From the NCBI RefSeq assembly GCF_003112575.1, contig NZ_BEWC01000017.1, positions 1-41,854 on the forward strand: a stretch of 41,854 nt of DNA, in the 5' to 3' direction. The position numbers and the translations under genes are program-made. How positions within the stretch are numbered: position 1 is the first letter of the stretch; each line of letters opens with the position of its first letter. The notes beneath the pieces are model-generated. The model was not told where the DNA came from. It searched no databases and saw only the letters and a program-made list of their open reading frames with translations. This DNA comes from Streptomyces ardesiacus. GTDB taxonomy: Bacteria; Actinomycetota; Actinomycetes; Streptomycetales; Streptomycetaceae. Positions 14,681-40,569 of the stretch are shown here, piece after piece.

Positions 14681-15555
14681 TCAGAGCCATTCGTTGATGG
14701 CTGCGATCAGCACGGTCGCTTCGTAGCGGACGGCGAGTTTGTCGTACCGCGTGGCGACGGCCCGGTGGCGCTTGAGCCGGTTGATCCCGCACTCGACCGC
14801 GTGCCGCTGTTTGTAGTCGTCCTTGTCGAACGTCGGCGGCCGCCCGCCACGCGACCCGCGCTTGAGACGGTTGCGGACCCGGTCCGCCGGAACCGGGATG
14901 GTGGCCTTGATCCCGCGTCTGCGCAGGTAGGAGCGATTACGGCGGGAGTCGTACGCCTTGTCGGCCCGGACTCGGTCCAGGCGCTTGCGTGGCCTGCCGA
15001 GACCCGGCCGGGGAACCCGGATGGCTTCCAGGACCGGCTCGAACTGCGGCGAGTCGCCCCGCTGCCCGGCCGTGATCACGACGGACAGGGGCTTCTGCCC
15101 CTGCTCCACCGCGAGGTGGATCTTGCTGGTCAGTCCGCCGCGGGAACGTCCGAGGCCGTGGTCGGCCGGCTCGACGAAGATCCCGCCGGGCGGTTCCTTT
15201 TGGAGATCCCCTTTTTCGCCGCTCCGGCGGCGTGTTGATGGGCCCGGCAGACGGTGGAGGCGACGTTCACGTCCCAGGTGATCAGCCCCTTTGGGTAGGC
15301 CTCGGCCTGGAGCCGGGTCAGGATGCGGGCCCAGGTGCCGTCCCGCTGCCAGCGTCGGAACAGGTCATAGACCCGGTCCCACGGCCCATACCGCTCGGGC
15401 ACATCCCGCCAGGGAGCACCAGTCCGGGTTCGCCACCGTATGCCGTCTATCAGCTGCCGCCGCGTCCACACCTGAGGCCGACCCGGCTTGATGCCCCGCG
15501 GCAGCAACGGCTCAAGCCGGGCCCACTGGCCGTTCGTCAGATCCCCGCGTCCCAC
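14681..15555 (-). CDS. IS5-family transposase in two frames (programmed -1 shift likely)
   Basis: OrfA begins at 15555 (GRGDLTNGQWARLEPLLPRG) and carries QLIDGIRWRTRTGAPWRDVP and RYGPWDRVYDLFRRWQRDGT, WDVNVASTVCRAHQHAAGAA. At AAAAAGGGG near 15210 a -1 shift continues the protein in frame: GDLQKEPPGGIFVEPADHGL, GRSRGGLTSKIHLAVEQGQK, then SVVITAGQRGDSPQFEPVLE, VRADKAYDSRRNRSYLRRRG, and ECGINRLKRHRAVATRYDKL to the stop at 14681. The slippery run and the intact DDE blocks match the IS427 style of expression, so this copy may be functional. The shift is inferred from the run of A and G and from family practice. Confidence 0.8.
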
Positions 15556-15599
15556 GCCAAGTGATCATCAACGAACAAGATCCACTTTCGCAACAGGCC

Positions 15600-15790
15600 C
15601 TAGCCTGCTTGAGCGGAGACCGCAGGCACCTCCGGAGCAACTTCGCGGCCACGGCGGGAGTCGGTGCTGCGGCCAGGATGCTCCGGGCTCCCCTCGACCA
15701 CAGGTTCTCGAGGCCGGCACTCGTCCAGGTGAGCCGCTCGCGGGCGGTTGCCGGGTCGGTGGTCGACGGGCGCAGTGAGGCTGACCCTTT
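15600..15790 (-). pseudogene. IS110-type transposase relic, 5' part
   Basis: In the leftward frame the sequence reads PSTTDPATARERLTWTSAGL, ENLWSRGARSILAAAPTPAV and AAKLLRRCLRSPLKQA, the linker region of an IS110-type transposase. It continues into 14307 once the IS5-type element and one CTAG are removed. The N-terminal catalytic part is missing; the IS3-type element starts at 15791. Confidence 0.6.
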
Positions 15791-15808
15791 GGAGTGGACA
15801 CCCTGACA

Positions 15809-16159
15809 ATGGATCTTGATGGTCCAGGGAGGGATGTCCAGGTGGGACGGAAGTCTCCGTATCCGGAGGAGTTCCGGAAGGATGCTGTCGCGCTGTATCG
15901 CGCGTCGGGCGGTAAGCGGACGTACGCGGCGGTGGCCGCGGATCTCGGGATGACCGGCGAGACGCTGCGCACGTGGGTCCGCAAGGACGCCGGCCGGCCC
16001 GCGCCCGGGCCGCCAGGTGGCACCGCGCTCAGCCCGGCCGAGGAGCTGGCCCGGCTGCGGGCGGAGAACCAGCGGTTGCTGAAGGCGGAGAAGGAGTGGC
16101 AGCTGGAGCGGGAGATCCTGCGCCGGGCAGCCGCCTATTTCGCTCGGGAGGTGAAGTGA
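15809..16159 (+). CDS. IS3-family transposase OrfA
   Basis: A 116-residue protein from ATG 15809; a GTG at 15843 is an alternative start. It carries the helix-turn-helix of IS3 OrfA (YPEEFRKDAVALYRASGGKR, YAAVAADLGMTGETLRTWVR) and a leucine-zipper-like coiled coil (AEELARLRAENQRLLKAEKE, WQLEREILRRAAAYFA). It binds the terminal repeats. Its stop overlaps the OrfB start by GTGA, so OrfB is reached by coupling or by a frameshift to an OrfAB fusion. Confidence 0.88.
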   Translation: MDLDGPGRDVQVGRKSPYPEEFRKDAVALYRASGGKRTYAAVAADLGMTGETLRTWVRKDAGRPAPGPPGGTALSPAEELARLRAENQRLLKAEKEWQLEREILRRAAAYFAREVK

Positions 16160-17055
16160 GCCCCGACCGCTGGGACTTCATCTCCGACCATCGCGCCGCT
16201 TTCGGCGTGCAGCGGATATGCCGGGTCCTGGGCGTCTCGAGGTCCGGCTACTACCAGCAGCAGGCCACCGCGCAGGCCCGCGCCGCGCGTCAGGCCGAGC
16301 AGGCCGCCGCGGTCGCTGAGATCCGGCAGATCCACGCCGAGCACCATGGCGCCTACGGCGCCCCGCGCATCCATGCCGAACTTAGGGCTCGGGGCCGCAA
16401 GGTCAACCGGAAGCGGGTGGCCCGGCTGATGCGGGTGAACCATATCGTCGGCCGTCATCTGCGTCGCAAGAAGCGGACCACGATCGCGGACAGGACGGCT
16501 CCGCCCGCACCGGATCTGGTGATGCGCGATTTCACGGCCACGGCGCTGAACAGCAGGTGGTGCGGCGACATCACCTATGTCGCTGTCGGCTCGTCGTGGA
16601 TGTTCCTGGCGACGGTCATCGACATCTGCTCGCGCCGCGTGATCGGCTGGTCCATTGCCGACCATATGCGCACTCAGCTCGTCACGGACGCACTCGAGAT
16701 GGCGGTCGCCGCCCGCGGCGGCCGGGTCGACGGCGTCGCCTTTCACACGGACAGGGGCGCCCAGTACGTCAGCCGGGCCTTCGTCGAAGTCTGCCGTCGG
16801 CACGGCATCCGCCGCAGCATGGGGCGCGTCGGGTCGAGCTATGACAACGCCCTGGCCGAATCGTTCTTCCAGGGCCTGAAGCGCGAGTTGTTCCACGGGC
16901 GACGCCTCACCTCGAAAGCGCAGACACGTCTGGAGCTGTTCAGCTGGCTCGCCTACTACAACCGACGCCGCCGCCACTCCGCCCTCGGCTACCTCACACC
17001 AGCCGAGTTCGAACAACAACTGACCTTGTCGCCTACGCTGTCACTCGTCGCATGA
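16156..17055 (+). CDS. IS3-family transposase OrfB (DDE)
   Basis: A 299-residue integrase-fold transposase from GTG 16156. After a helical HTH_21-like region (HHGAYGAPRIHAELRARGRK, VNRKRVARLMRVNHIVG) comes the catalytic core with D138 (WCGDITYV), D199 (FHTDRGAQY) and E235 (NALAESFFQGLK); the D-to-E spacing of 35 is canonical. The end YYNRRRRHSALGYLTPAEFE is standard for the family. All catalytic residues are present and the frame is open, so it may be active and could mobilise related ends nearby. Confidence 0.92.
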   Translation: MSPDRWDFISDHRAAFGVQRICRVLGVSRSGYYQQQATAQARAARQAEQAAAVAEIRQIHAEHHGAYGAPRIHAELRARGRKVNRKRVARLMRVNHIVGRHLRRKKRTTIADRTAPPAPDLVMRDFTATALNSRWCGDITYVAVGSSWMFLATVIDICSRRVIGWSIADHMRTQLVTDALEMAVAARGGRVDGVAFHTDRGAQYVSRAFVEVCRRHGIRRSMGRVGSSYDNALAESFFQGLKRELFHGRRLTSKAQTRLELFSWLAYYNRRRRHSALGYLTPAEFEQQLTLSPTLSLVA

Positions 17056-17072
17056 AACCCGGTGTCCACTCC

Positions 17073-17312
17073 CGAGGGCGAACCTCACAGCGTAAACGGC
17101 GCGGAAAGCCCCGCATCGGTGAACAAGCGATCCAGAGCGGCCCTGCGGCGGGCGTACGGCCAGGCGATGAGGCCTCTGCCGCCCAGGCGCAGGACGTCGA
17201 ACACCTCTGGTACCACGTCACGGCCTATCCGCCCGGCAGGGGCTCCTACGATGGTTGGATCTACAGCGCGAACGTCGGAGCGATCTACGACTCCACCGGA
17301 GCCTGGTGCTGA
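17073..17312 (+). pseudogene. SH3-like domain protein remnant
   Basis: The frame that runs out of the IS3-type element ends AAQAQDVEHLWYHVTAYPPG then RGSYDGWIYSANVGAIYDST GAWC. WYHV...GYDGWIYS resembles the last strands of bacterial SH3-like secreted domains. The upstream part has no start or signal peptide, so this is probably the 3' stump of a gene removed by the insertion. Confidence 0.35.
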
Positions 17313-17361
17313 TCGCGAAGATCACCGCGGAGGCTCCATCGCAGATCGCAGAATCCGGCTT

Positions 17362-17625
17362 TTACTGCGGCGGTTCGTCGTCCAAGATCATTTTGCTGCC
17401 CCCGGGAAGGCGTCGTGGGTCAGCGAGATCTCGCCGAGCCCGAGCCGCCGCAGCATGTGGGAGGCATTTCCCGGCCGGCCCGTACGGATCGTCGGGGACC
17501 GGCGTGCCGGGCGCCGCGTCCGGCGCGGTGGAGGAAGCCGGTGCGGTGGTGGTGCTCCACTGCTCCGCGTCCGTGGTGAGCACCGCCCGCCGCACACCGT
17601 GTTCGCCCAGGTGCCGGTCACCCAT
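17362..17625 (-). CDS. Unassigned small ORF downstream of BCCP
   Basis: An 87-codon frame from ATG 17623-17625, 35 bp after the biotin-carrier gene and in the same direction. The first half (GDRHLGEHGVRRAVLTTDAE) looks protein-like; the second half is Arg/Ala-rich. A neighbouring frame gives a better-looking end (ASHMLRRLGLGEISLTHDAF), so a frameshift in a once longer gene is possible. No family was recognised. It is the last leftward frame before the IS cluster and may be a truncated edge gene of the polyketide cluster. Confidence 0.3.
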   Translation of the reverse strand: MGDRHLGEHGVRRAVLTTDAEQWSTTTAPASSTAPDAAPGTPVPDDPYGPAGKCLPHAAAARARRDLADPRRLPGGSKMILDDEPPQ

Positions 17626-17660
17626 GAGCCGACGGAACCGGCTGCCCGGACGACAGCGTT

Positions 17661-17876
17661 TCAGGAGATCTCGGCGATCAGAGCCCCCTCGCGGAGTACG
17701 TCGCCCTCGATGACGGCCAGCTTGGTGACCGTGCCGGCGGTGTCCGCCTCGACGGGGATCTCCATCTTCATGGACTCCAGGATCGCGAGGGTGTCTCCGG
17801 CGGTGACCGTGGTGCCCTCCGTGACGAGGACCTGCCCTACGTGTGCGGTGATGTCGGCGAGTATCTGCTGGGGCAT
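17661..17876 (-). CDS. Stand-alone biotin carboxyl carrier protein
   Basis: A 71-residue biotinyl domain from ATG 17874-17876 with AGGAG 12 bases upstream. The biotin site is LESMKMEIPV with Lys37; GQVLVTEGTTVTAGDTLAIL and VIEGDVLREGALIAEIS complete the two-lobed barrel. The protein is only the carrier domain, whereas most actinomycete acyl-CoA carboxylases fuse it to biotin carboxylase in the alpha subunit. It must be biotinylated and carboxylated by enzymes encoded elsewhere, then deliver CO2 to a carboxyltransferase; the beta subunit at 36414-37835 is the obvious partner. It lies 293 bp below the PKS stop, in the same direction. Confidence 0.88.
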   Translation of the reverse strand: MPQQILADITAHVGQVLVTEGTTVTAGDTLAILESMKMEIPVEADTAGTVTKLAVIEGDVLREGALIAEIS

Positions 17877-17994
17877 GGCGGGATGCTGCTCCTAACGCTT
17901 CCGGACGGCGAACCCGGTGGCGTACACCGGCCCCGGGCAGGCTCGTCGGAGGGGGTGAGGGGGTCAAAGGAGGGCGGCGGCCTTGTGCCGCGCC

Positions 17995-18022
17995 GGGCGG
18001 CCCCGGGGGTCCGGGGCCGCCC
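17995..18022. terminator. GC-rich hairpin between PKS and BCCP genes
   Basis: Arms GGGCGGCCCCGG (17995-18006) and CCGGGGCCGCCC (18011-18022) pair perfectly around GGGT. It lies about 150 bp after the PKS stop in the leftward direction. It may end most PKS transcripts or attenuate read-through to the biotin carrier gene. No T tract is present. Confidence 0.55.
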
Positions 18023-18169
18023 GAGGGGCCGCAGTGGGCGGGGGCGTGCTGCCGCCGGGAGGTCCTCCCGGTGGCAGCGACCCGTCCAGGTCACCTGGGT
18101 GCGGTGGTCCGGTCGGCGTACGTTCCTCGTGGGACGTCCGCCCCGCTGCGGGGTCTTCGGGTGCGCTGC

Positions 18170-36361
<18,192 letters not shown>

Positions 36362-36413
36362 GCGTTTCTCCGGTCGTAAGGGCGCGTCACAGCGGGAAGT
36401 TCACAGCGGATGT

Positions 36414-37835
36414 TCACAGCGGGATGTTGCCGTGCGCTCCGCGGCGCGGGGGCAGGTCCTCGAGTGCCCGGGCGAGGCGGCGCCGGGTGTCGGCCGGAGC
36501 CACCACCTCGTCCACCGCGCCGAGCGACAGCGCCCGCCCGAGGCCGCCGGCCTTGCGCTGCTGCTCCCCGATCAGGCGCCTGCGCAGTTCGGGCAGTTCG
36601 GCGGCGTCAGCAGCGGCGAGCACACGGCGGTGCAGCACGTTGACCGCGGCCTCCGCGCCCATCACCGCCACCTCGGCGTCCGGCCAGGCCAAGACCACGT
36701 CGGCGCCCAGAGGACGGGAGTTCATGGCCAGGTACGCACCGCCGTACGACTTCCGGGTGATCAGCGTGATCCGGGGGACCACCGTCTCGGAGAACGCGTG
36801 CAGCAGTTTGGCGCCGCGCCGCACGACGCCGTCCCACTCCTGGCTGACACCGGGCAGATATCCGGGCACGTCGACGACCACGAGGAGCGGCACTCCCAGG
36901 GCGTCGCATGTGCGCACGAACCGCGCCGCCTTCTCCGCCGACAGCGAGTCGAGACAACCCGCCTTGTACAGCGGGTTGTTGGCCACGACACCGATGGAGC
37001 GGCCGGCCAGCCGGCCGAGGCCGACCACCATGTTGCGGGCCCAGCGGGGCTGGATCTGGAGAAACGTGTCGTCGTCGAGCAGGGCCCGCACCAGCGGTAC
37101 CACGTTGTAGGCGCGCCGGGGCGACTCGGGCAGCAGGCCGGCCGGGTCGGCGCAGTCGCCGAGCGTGCCGGGGGCCACTGCGCCGGGCCGGGCGAAGTAG
37201 CCGGTGAGGGCGCGCGCCGTGCGGTAGGCCTCCGCTTCGGACCCGACGGCCACGTGTGCCACGCCGGAGCGCGTCCCGTGCGGTTCGGGGCCGCCGAGCC
37301 CGGCCATGTCGATGGTCTCGCCGGTGACGGCACGTACCACGTCGGGTCCGGTGACGAAGACGCGGGCCGCTTCGGACATGATGACGAAGTCGGTGAGGGC
37401 GGGGCCGTACGCGGCGGCGCCGGCGGCCGGACCGACCACGACCGAGATCTGCGGGACCCGGCCGGAGGCTGCGGTCATGGCCCGGAACATGCGCCCGGCG
37501 CCGTCCATGGACTCGACACCGTCGGTGAGCCGGGCGCCGCCACAGTGCCACACCCCGATCACGGGCCGGCCGTGCTCCACGGCGAACTCGATGGCCTCGA
37601 CGATACGGTCCGCACCGGCCGCCCCGAGCGCGCCACCCATGGACGTGGCATCGGTGCAGAACGCGACCACGGGCGCGCCGTCGATCAGACCCGTCACCCG
37701 GGTCACGCCGCACCCGTCGACCGGACCGACCGGGGCCATGGACCCGGGGTCGAGCAGTCCCGAAAGACGCAGGTCCGGGTCGCGGAAATCGGTGCCGTCC
37801 GAAGTGGGCGTGGACGGAGCCGGGATCAGAGCCAT
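36414..37835 (-). CDS. Acyl-CoA carboxylase beta (carboxyltransferase) subunit
   Basis: A 473-residue protein; ATG 37833-37835 is preceded by AGAGGAA. A GTG 14 codons upstream lacks a ribosome site. It has the two crotonase-fold halves of PccB/AccB proteins: VVAFCTDATSMGGALGAAGA, HCGGARLTDGVESMDGAGRM, then KAGCLDSLSAEKAARFVRTC, VVDVPGYLPGVSQEWDGVV and RKSYGGAYLAMNSRPLGADV, ending PPRRGAHGNIPL as the family does. In propionyl-CoA carboxylases the GGAY motif is followed by Asp (GGAYDVM), a residue that sets acyl specificity; here it is Leu369. So the acyl substrate may not be propionyl-CoA. It is 52 bp upstream of the PKS in the same direction and probably supplies an extender or starter with the stand-alone BCCP; no biotin carboxylase lies in the window. 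Confidence 0.9.
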   Translation of the reverse strand: MALIPAPSTPTSDGTDFRDPDLRLSGLLDPGSMAPVGPVDGCGVTRVTGLIDGAPVVAFCTDATSMGGALGAAGADRIVEAIEFAVEHGRPVIGVWHCGGARLTDGVESMDGAGRMFRAMTAASGRVPQISVVVGPAAGAAAYGPALTDFVIMSEAARVFVTGPDVVRAVTGETIDMAGLGGPEPHGTRSGVAHVAVGSEAEAYRTARALTGYFARPGAVAPGTLGDCADPAGLLPESPRRAYNVVPLVRALLDDDTFLQIQPRWARNMVVGLGRLAGRSIGVVANNPLYKAGCLDSLSAEKAARFVRTCDALGVPLLVVVDVPGYLPGVSQEWDGVVRRGAKLLHAFSETVVPRITLITRKSYGGAYLAMNSRPLGADVVLAWPDAEVAVMGAEAAVNVLHRRVLAAADAAELPELRRRLIGEQQRKAGGLGRALSLGAVDEVVAPADTRRRLARALEDLPPRRGAHGNIPL

Positions 37836-38323
37836 CGCGAGTTCCTCTTCCAGGTCACCGGCGGATGGGCCAAACACAGAATAAGGAGGAAGCCGACGGG
37901 TCCGTCAGCCCCTACCCGCCCCCTAACAATGCGCTTCCCGCGCACACGGTTTTCGGATGCGGCAGGTGTGCGATGACCCGAGGTGCCGCATGCGCAGTGG
38001 CTGCCCTCATTCTTTCCCGCAGAGCGGAGGCCCCCCGGCTTTAGCAGTTTTGCTTACGCAAGTGCCGCCCAGGAGACCGGCGTGGGATTGGAGCGCGGCC
38101 CTCCCCGCAACCGCCAGTTTCCCAGGCATAACCTGCTAGTTACATCGGGATGAACTGCACGATTGGCGAGAGATGGCGCAGAGAATTCCCTGCCGCGCTC
38201 TCCCCCGCCTGGGCCCATTGGCCCGACGGATGAACAGGGTTAATATCGGCGACCGTACGCAGTGTTCCGCACCTCGCCCCCGGGGTCCGTGGCCCGTGGC
38301 GCGAGGGACATGGGGAGGTGTTG
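37836..38323. promoter_or_regulatory. Divergent control region of the polyketide cluster
   Basis: These 488 bp separate the leftward carboxylase-PKS unit from the rightward LuxR-type gene and must hold both promoters. It has AT-rich patches (GCTTTAGCAGTTTTGCTTAC near 38039 and CTGCTAGTTACATCGG near 38132) and a short repeat TTGCTTACGCAA. No convincing -35/-10 pair or known operator was identified and no gene is supported. Confidence 0.5.
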
Positions 38324-38398
38324 ATGGATTTAAGACCTTTATCCGTTTCCGTGCTCTCGCTGCTCCTCGACCCCGGTCCGGCCCGGTCATGCCGCTGA
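38324..38398 (+). CDS. Upstream ORF with two TTA codons, overlapping the regulator start
   Basis: ATG 38324 follows a very good ribosome site (GGGGAGGTGTTG). The 24-codon frame (MDLRPLSVSVLSLLLDPGPA RSCR) contains two TTA codons, at positions 3 and 6, and ends with TGA at 38396-38398, overlapping ATG 38389 of the LuxR gene. TTA is decoded by the bldA tRNA in Streptomyces, so the leader could make regulator translation depend on bldA through coupling. Alternatively a single base change separates the true N terminus from the main frame and this is the real start of the regulator. Confidence 0.5.
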   Translation: MDLRPLSVSVLSLLLDPGPARSCR

Positions 38399-40398
38399 CC
38401 AGCACGAGCTGGCCGATCGCACGCAAGGCGCTCACCTCCGCGTTCGGCCGCGTTCCCGATGTCGCCTTCGTTCACGCCCTGCTCGACGCCACTGGTGGCG
38501 TCGAGCCCCTGATCCACGCGCTGACAGAGGACCTGATGGACCTGCCTCCGGGGCAGGTCGTACCCGAGGCCGGTCGCGTCGCCGCCGTCCGCATGGCGGA
38601 CGGCCCCCGGCTCGCGCGCGCCGTCGCCCATGTCGCCGACCACCTCGATGACGAACTGCTGCCCGTGGCACTGCTGTTGAGCATCGCCACCGGTACGGTG
38701 CCTTGCGAACGTCTCGCCGGACTGGCCCGCGTCCCCTCGTCCCGGCTCGACCGCTGCGCGGCGGTCCTCGCCGAACACGGCCTCGTCGACAACGATGCCA
38801 TGCCGGTGCGATTCAGACACGCTCCGGCCCGCCGCCGGCTCGCCGCGCGGCTGCTCGACCGCCTGGTCGAGTCGCCGCGCTGGTCGGCGGTGCAGATCTG
38901 GCTGCTGCACCTCTTCGAAGGCGCCACGGACACCCCGCCGGAGTCACCGGACCCCTGGGTACTGGCGCGGCTGCGCGCCGCCGTTCGCCGCAGGCTGGAC
39001 GCCCCCTCACGGCTGCTCCTCGCCGAGCAACTGTGCTGGGTGGGCCAGGGCGGCGCTGCACTCTCCCTGCTGCGCGGCCCACTGCCGTCCGACGCCGACG
39101 CCGCCTCCTTCCACAGCGTGCGCACGCTCATCAGATGCCTGTACCCGGGCGAGCTCGGCACGCCGCCCGCCCCGACGGCCGGCACCTGGAACGGAATCGG
39201 CGACACCCCTCCGCTGACGGTCGCCACCGAAGCGCTGGCGGCGGCGCTCAACGGGATGCCCGCCTACGAGGTGGCTCCGCGTGCCGAATGGGCTCTCACC
39301 GCCCTGGAGTTGGGCCCCCGCACCTTTCACGGCGCGCTGGCCGCCATCTGGGCACTGCTGCACGCCGACCGTCTGGAGAGCGCCGCGACCTGGAGCCGAC
39401 GGCTCGCCCAGCAGGCCCGCCGCAGCTCCGGAGTCGCCTGGCAGTCCTTGTTCCTGACCATTCAGGCCACCGTGGAGCGCCAACTGGGCTCACTCAAGGC
39501 ATCGGTTCGGCACAACGCGCTCGCGCTGGAACTGGCTGCCGAGCAGTTCGCCACGTCGCCGTGGCGGCTGGTGATCGAGTGGAGCAGACTGGTGGCCACC
39601 CTCCGGCACGACAGTGAGGTACTCGACCGGGTCGCGGTCGAACCGCCCCCGACCAGCGCGCTGTGGCTCTACCACCGCTACGCCCGCGGCCAGGTGCACC
39701 TGACCGCGGGACGCCACGCCGAGGCCCACGCCGACTTCATCGCCTGCGGGAACGCACTGAAGTCGTGGCGGATGGACAACTCGGTCGTCGTGCTCTGGCG
39801 CTCCGGTGCGGCGTACGCGCTGGCAGCCTCGGGTGACCGGCACGCGGGCCTCGCGCTGGCCCTGGAGGAGATCCGGCTGGCCCGCGCCTGCGCCGCACCC
39901 CGGGTCCTGGGCATCAGTCTGCGCCGCGCCGCGGCCCTCGCCGACTCCCCGTTCCGGCTCGACCTGCTGCGCGAGTCGGCGCTCGTCCACGAGAACGCCG
40001 GCGCCCGCATCGAACTCGCCTACACATTGTGTGACACCGGCGTGGAGCAACTGCGCTGCGCGGACCGGCAGCGCGGCCGCGCCACCCTGACCACCGCCCT
40101 GCGACTCGCGGAGGAATGCGCCGACACCGAGCTGGAAGCACGGATACGCGGCTACCTGGCCGACGCCGGCCTGGGTGAGCGGGCCGGCCGCACCGCCGCC
40201 ACCGCGCTGACCGCCAGCCAGAAACGGGTGGCGCTGCTTGCCATGGCCGGACGCAGCAACCGCGATATCGCCGGCGAGCTGTTCCTGACGGTCAGCACCG
40301 TCGAGCAGCATCTCACGCAGATCTACCGCAAACTCGGGATAAGCCGCCGTACCGAACTGACCCACCTGCCCGCCGAGCTTCTGCAACCCCCGAATTAG
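38389..40398 (+). CDS. LuxR-family regulator without visible Walker A motif
   Basis: A 669-residue protein from ATG 38389, which is coupled to the upstream ORF; ATG 38230 in the same frame is possible but has no ribosome site. Residues 605-660 hold the LuxR helix-turn-helix (LTASQKRVALLAMAGRSNRD, IAGELFLTVSTVEQHLTQIY, RKLGISRRTEL). The middle consists of helical TPR-like repeats (WALLHADRLESAATWSRRLA, GQVHLTAGRHAEAHADFIAC, ALALEEIRLARACAAPRVLG). LAL regulators of polyketide clusters normally begin with an ATPase P-loop; no GxxxxGK[ST] is seen here. N-terminal residues 20-140 (IARKALTSAFGRVPDVAFVH, LLPVALLLSIATGTVPCERL) resemble the post-ATPase part. It is probably the cluster-situated activator. 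Confidence 0.8.
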   Translation: MPLTSTSWPIARKALTSAFGRVPDVAFVHALLDATGGVEPLIHALTEDLMDLPPGQVVPEAGRVAAVRMADGPRLARAVAHVADHLDDELLPVALLLSIATGTVPCERLAGLARVPSSRLDRCAAVLAEHGLVDNDAMPVRFRHAPARRRLAARLLDRLVESPRWSAVQIWLLHLFEGATDTPPESPDPWVLARLRAAVRRRLDAPSRLLLAEQLCWVGQGGAALSLLRGPLPSDADAASFHSVRTLIRCLYPGELGTPPAPTAGTWNGIGDTPPLTVATEALAAALNGMPAYEVAPRAEWALTALELGPRTFHGALAAIWALLHADRLESAATWSRRLAQQARRSSGVAWQSLFLTIQATVERQLGSLKASVRHNALALELAAEQFATSPWRLVIEWSRLVATLRHDSEVLDRVAVEPPPTSALWLYHRYARGQVHLTAGRHAEAHADFIACGNALKSWRMDNSVVVLWRSGAAYALAASGDRHAGLALALEEIRLARACAAPRVLGISLRRAAALADSPFRLDLLRESALVHENAGARIELAYTLCDTGVEQLRCADRQRGRATLTTALRLAEECADTELEARIRGYLADAGLGERAGRTAATALTASQKRVALLAMAGRSNRDIAGELFLTVSTVEQHLTQIYRKLGISRRTELTHLPAELLQPPN

Positions 40399-40483
40399 GG
40401 GGCGTCGACGGGATCTAAGGGTTGCCCGCCCCGTCCCCGCCCATAAAGAATCGAGGACGAGAAATCCATTGTTTGGCCCGCCG

Positions 40484-40515
40484 GCCGGATGAGCTCACCG
40501 CCCCATTCATCCGGC
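40484..40515. promoter_or_regulatory. Inverted repeat in the leader of the second PKS gene
   Basis: GCCGGATGA (40484-40492) and TCATCCGGC (40507-40515) are perfect 9-bp arms around a 14-bp loop, 54 bp before the PKS start and 85 bp after the LuxR stop. It could be the terminator of the LuxR gene or an operator of the PKS promoter. Confidence 0.45.
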
Positions 40516-40569
40516 GAGGCCTGTAGTGGTGCCATTTTGGCTCGTCCGCGATCAACCGTGGGAGAGTGT

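Larger units (their letters stand above)
14308..15599. mobile_element. IS5-type element, 1292 bp, with a passenger gene
   Basis: The inverted ends 14308-14325 (GGCCTGTTGTGAAAGTGG) and 15582-15599 match at 17 of 18 positions and are flanked on both sides by CTAG (14304-14307 and 15600-15603), a likely target duplication. It contains a two-frame IS5-family transposase (14681-15555) and, between its stop and the left end, a complete 99-codon ORF (14331-14630) in the same orientation. The element is inserted into an IS110-type transposase gene. Confidence 0.85.
15791..17072. mobile_element. IS3-family element, 1282 bp
   Basis: The inverted ends GGAGTGGACACC (15791-15802) and GGTGTCCACTCC (17061-17072) are perfect over 12 bp. 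Inside are overlapping orfA and orfB transposase genes without stops or visible frameshifts, so the copy looks intact. No clear target duplication is seen in the flanks (CTTT and CGAG). Confidence 0.85.
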
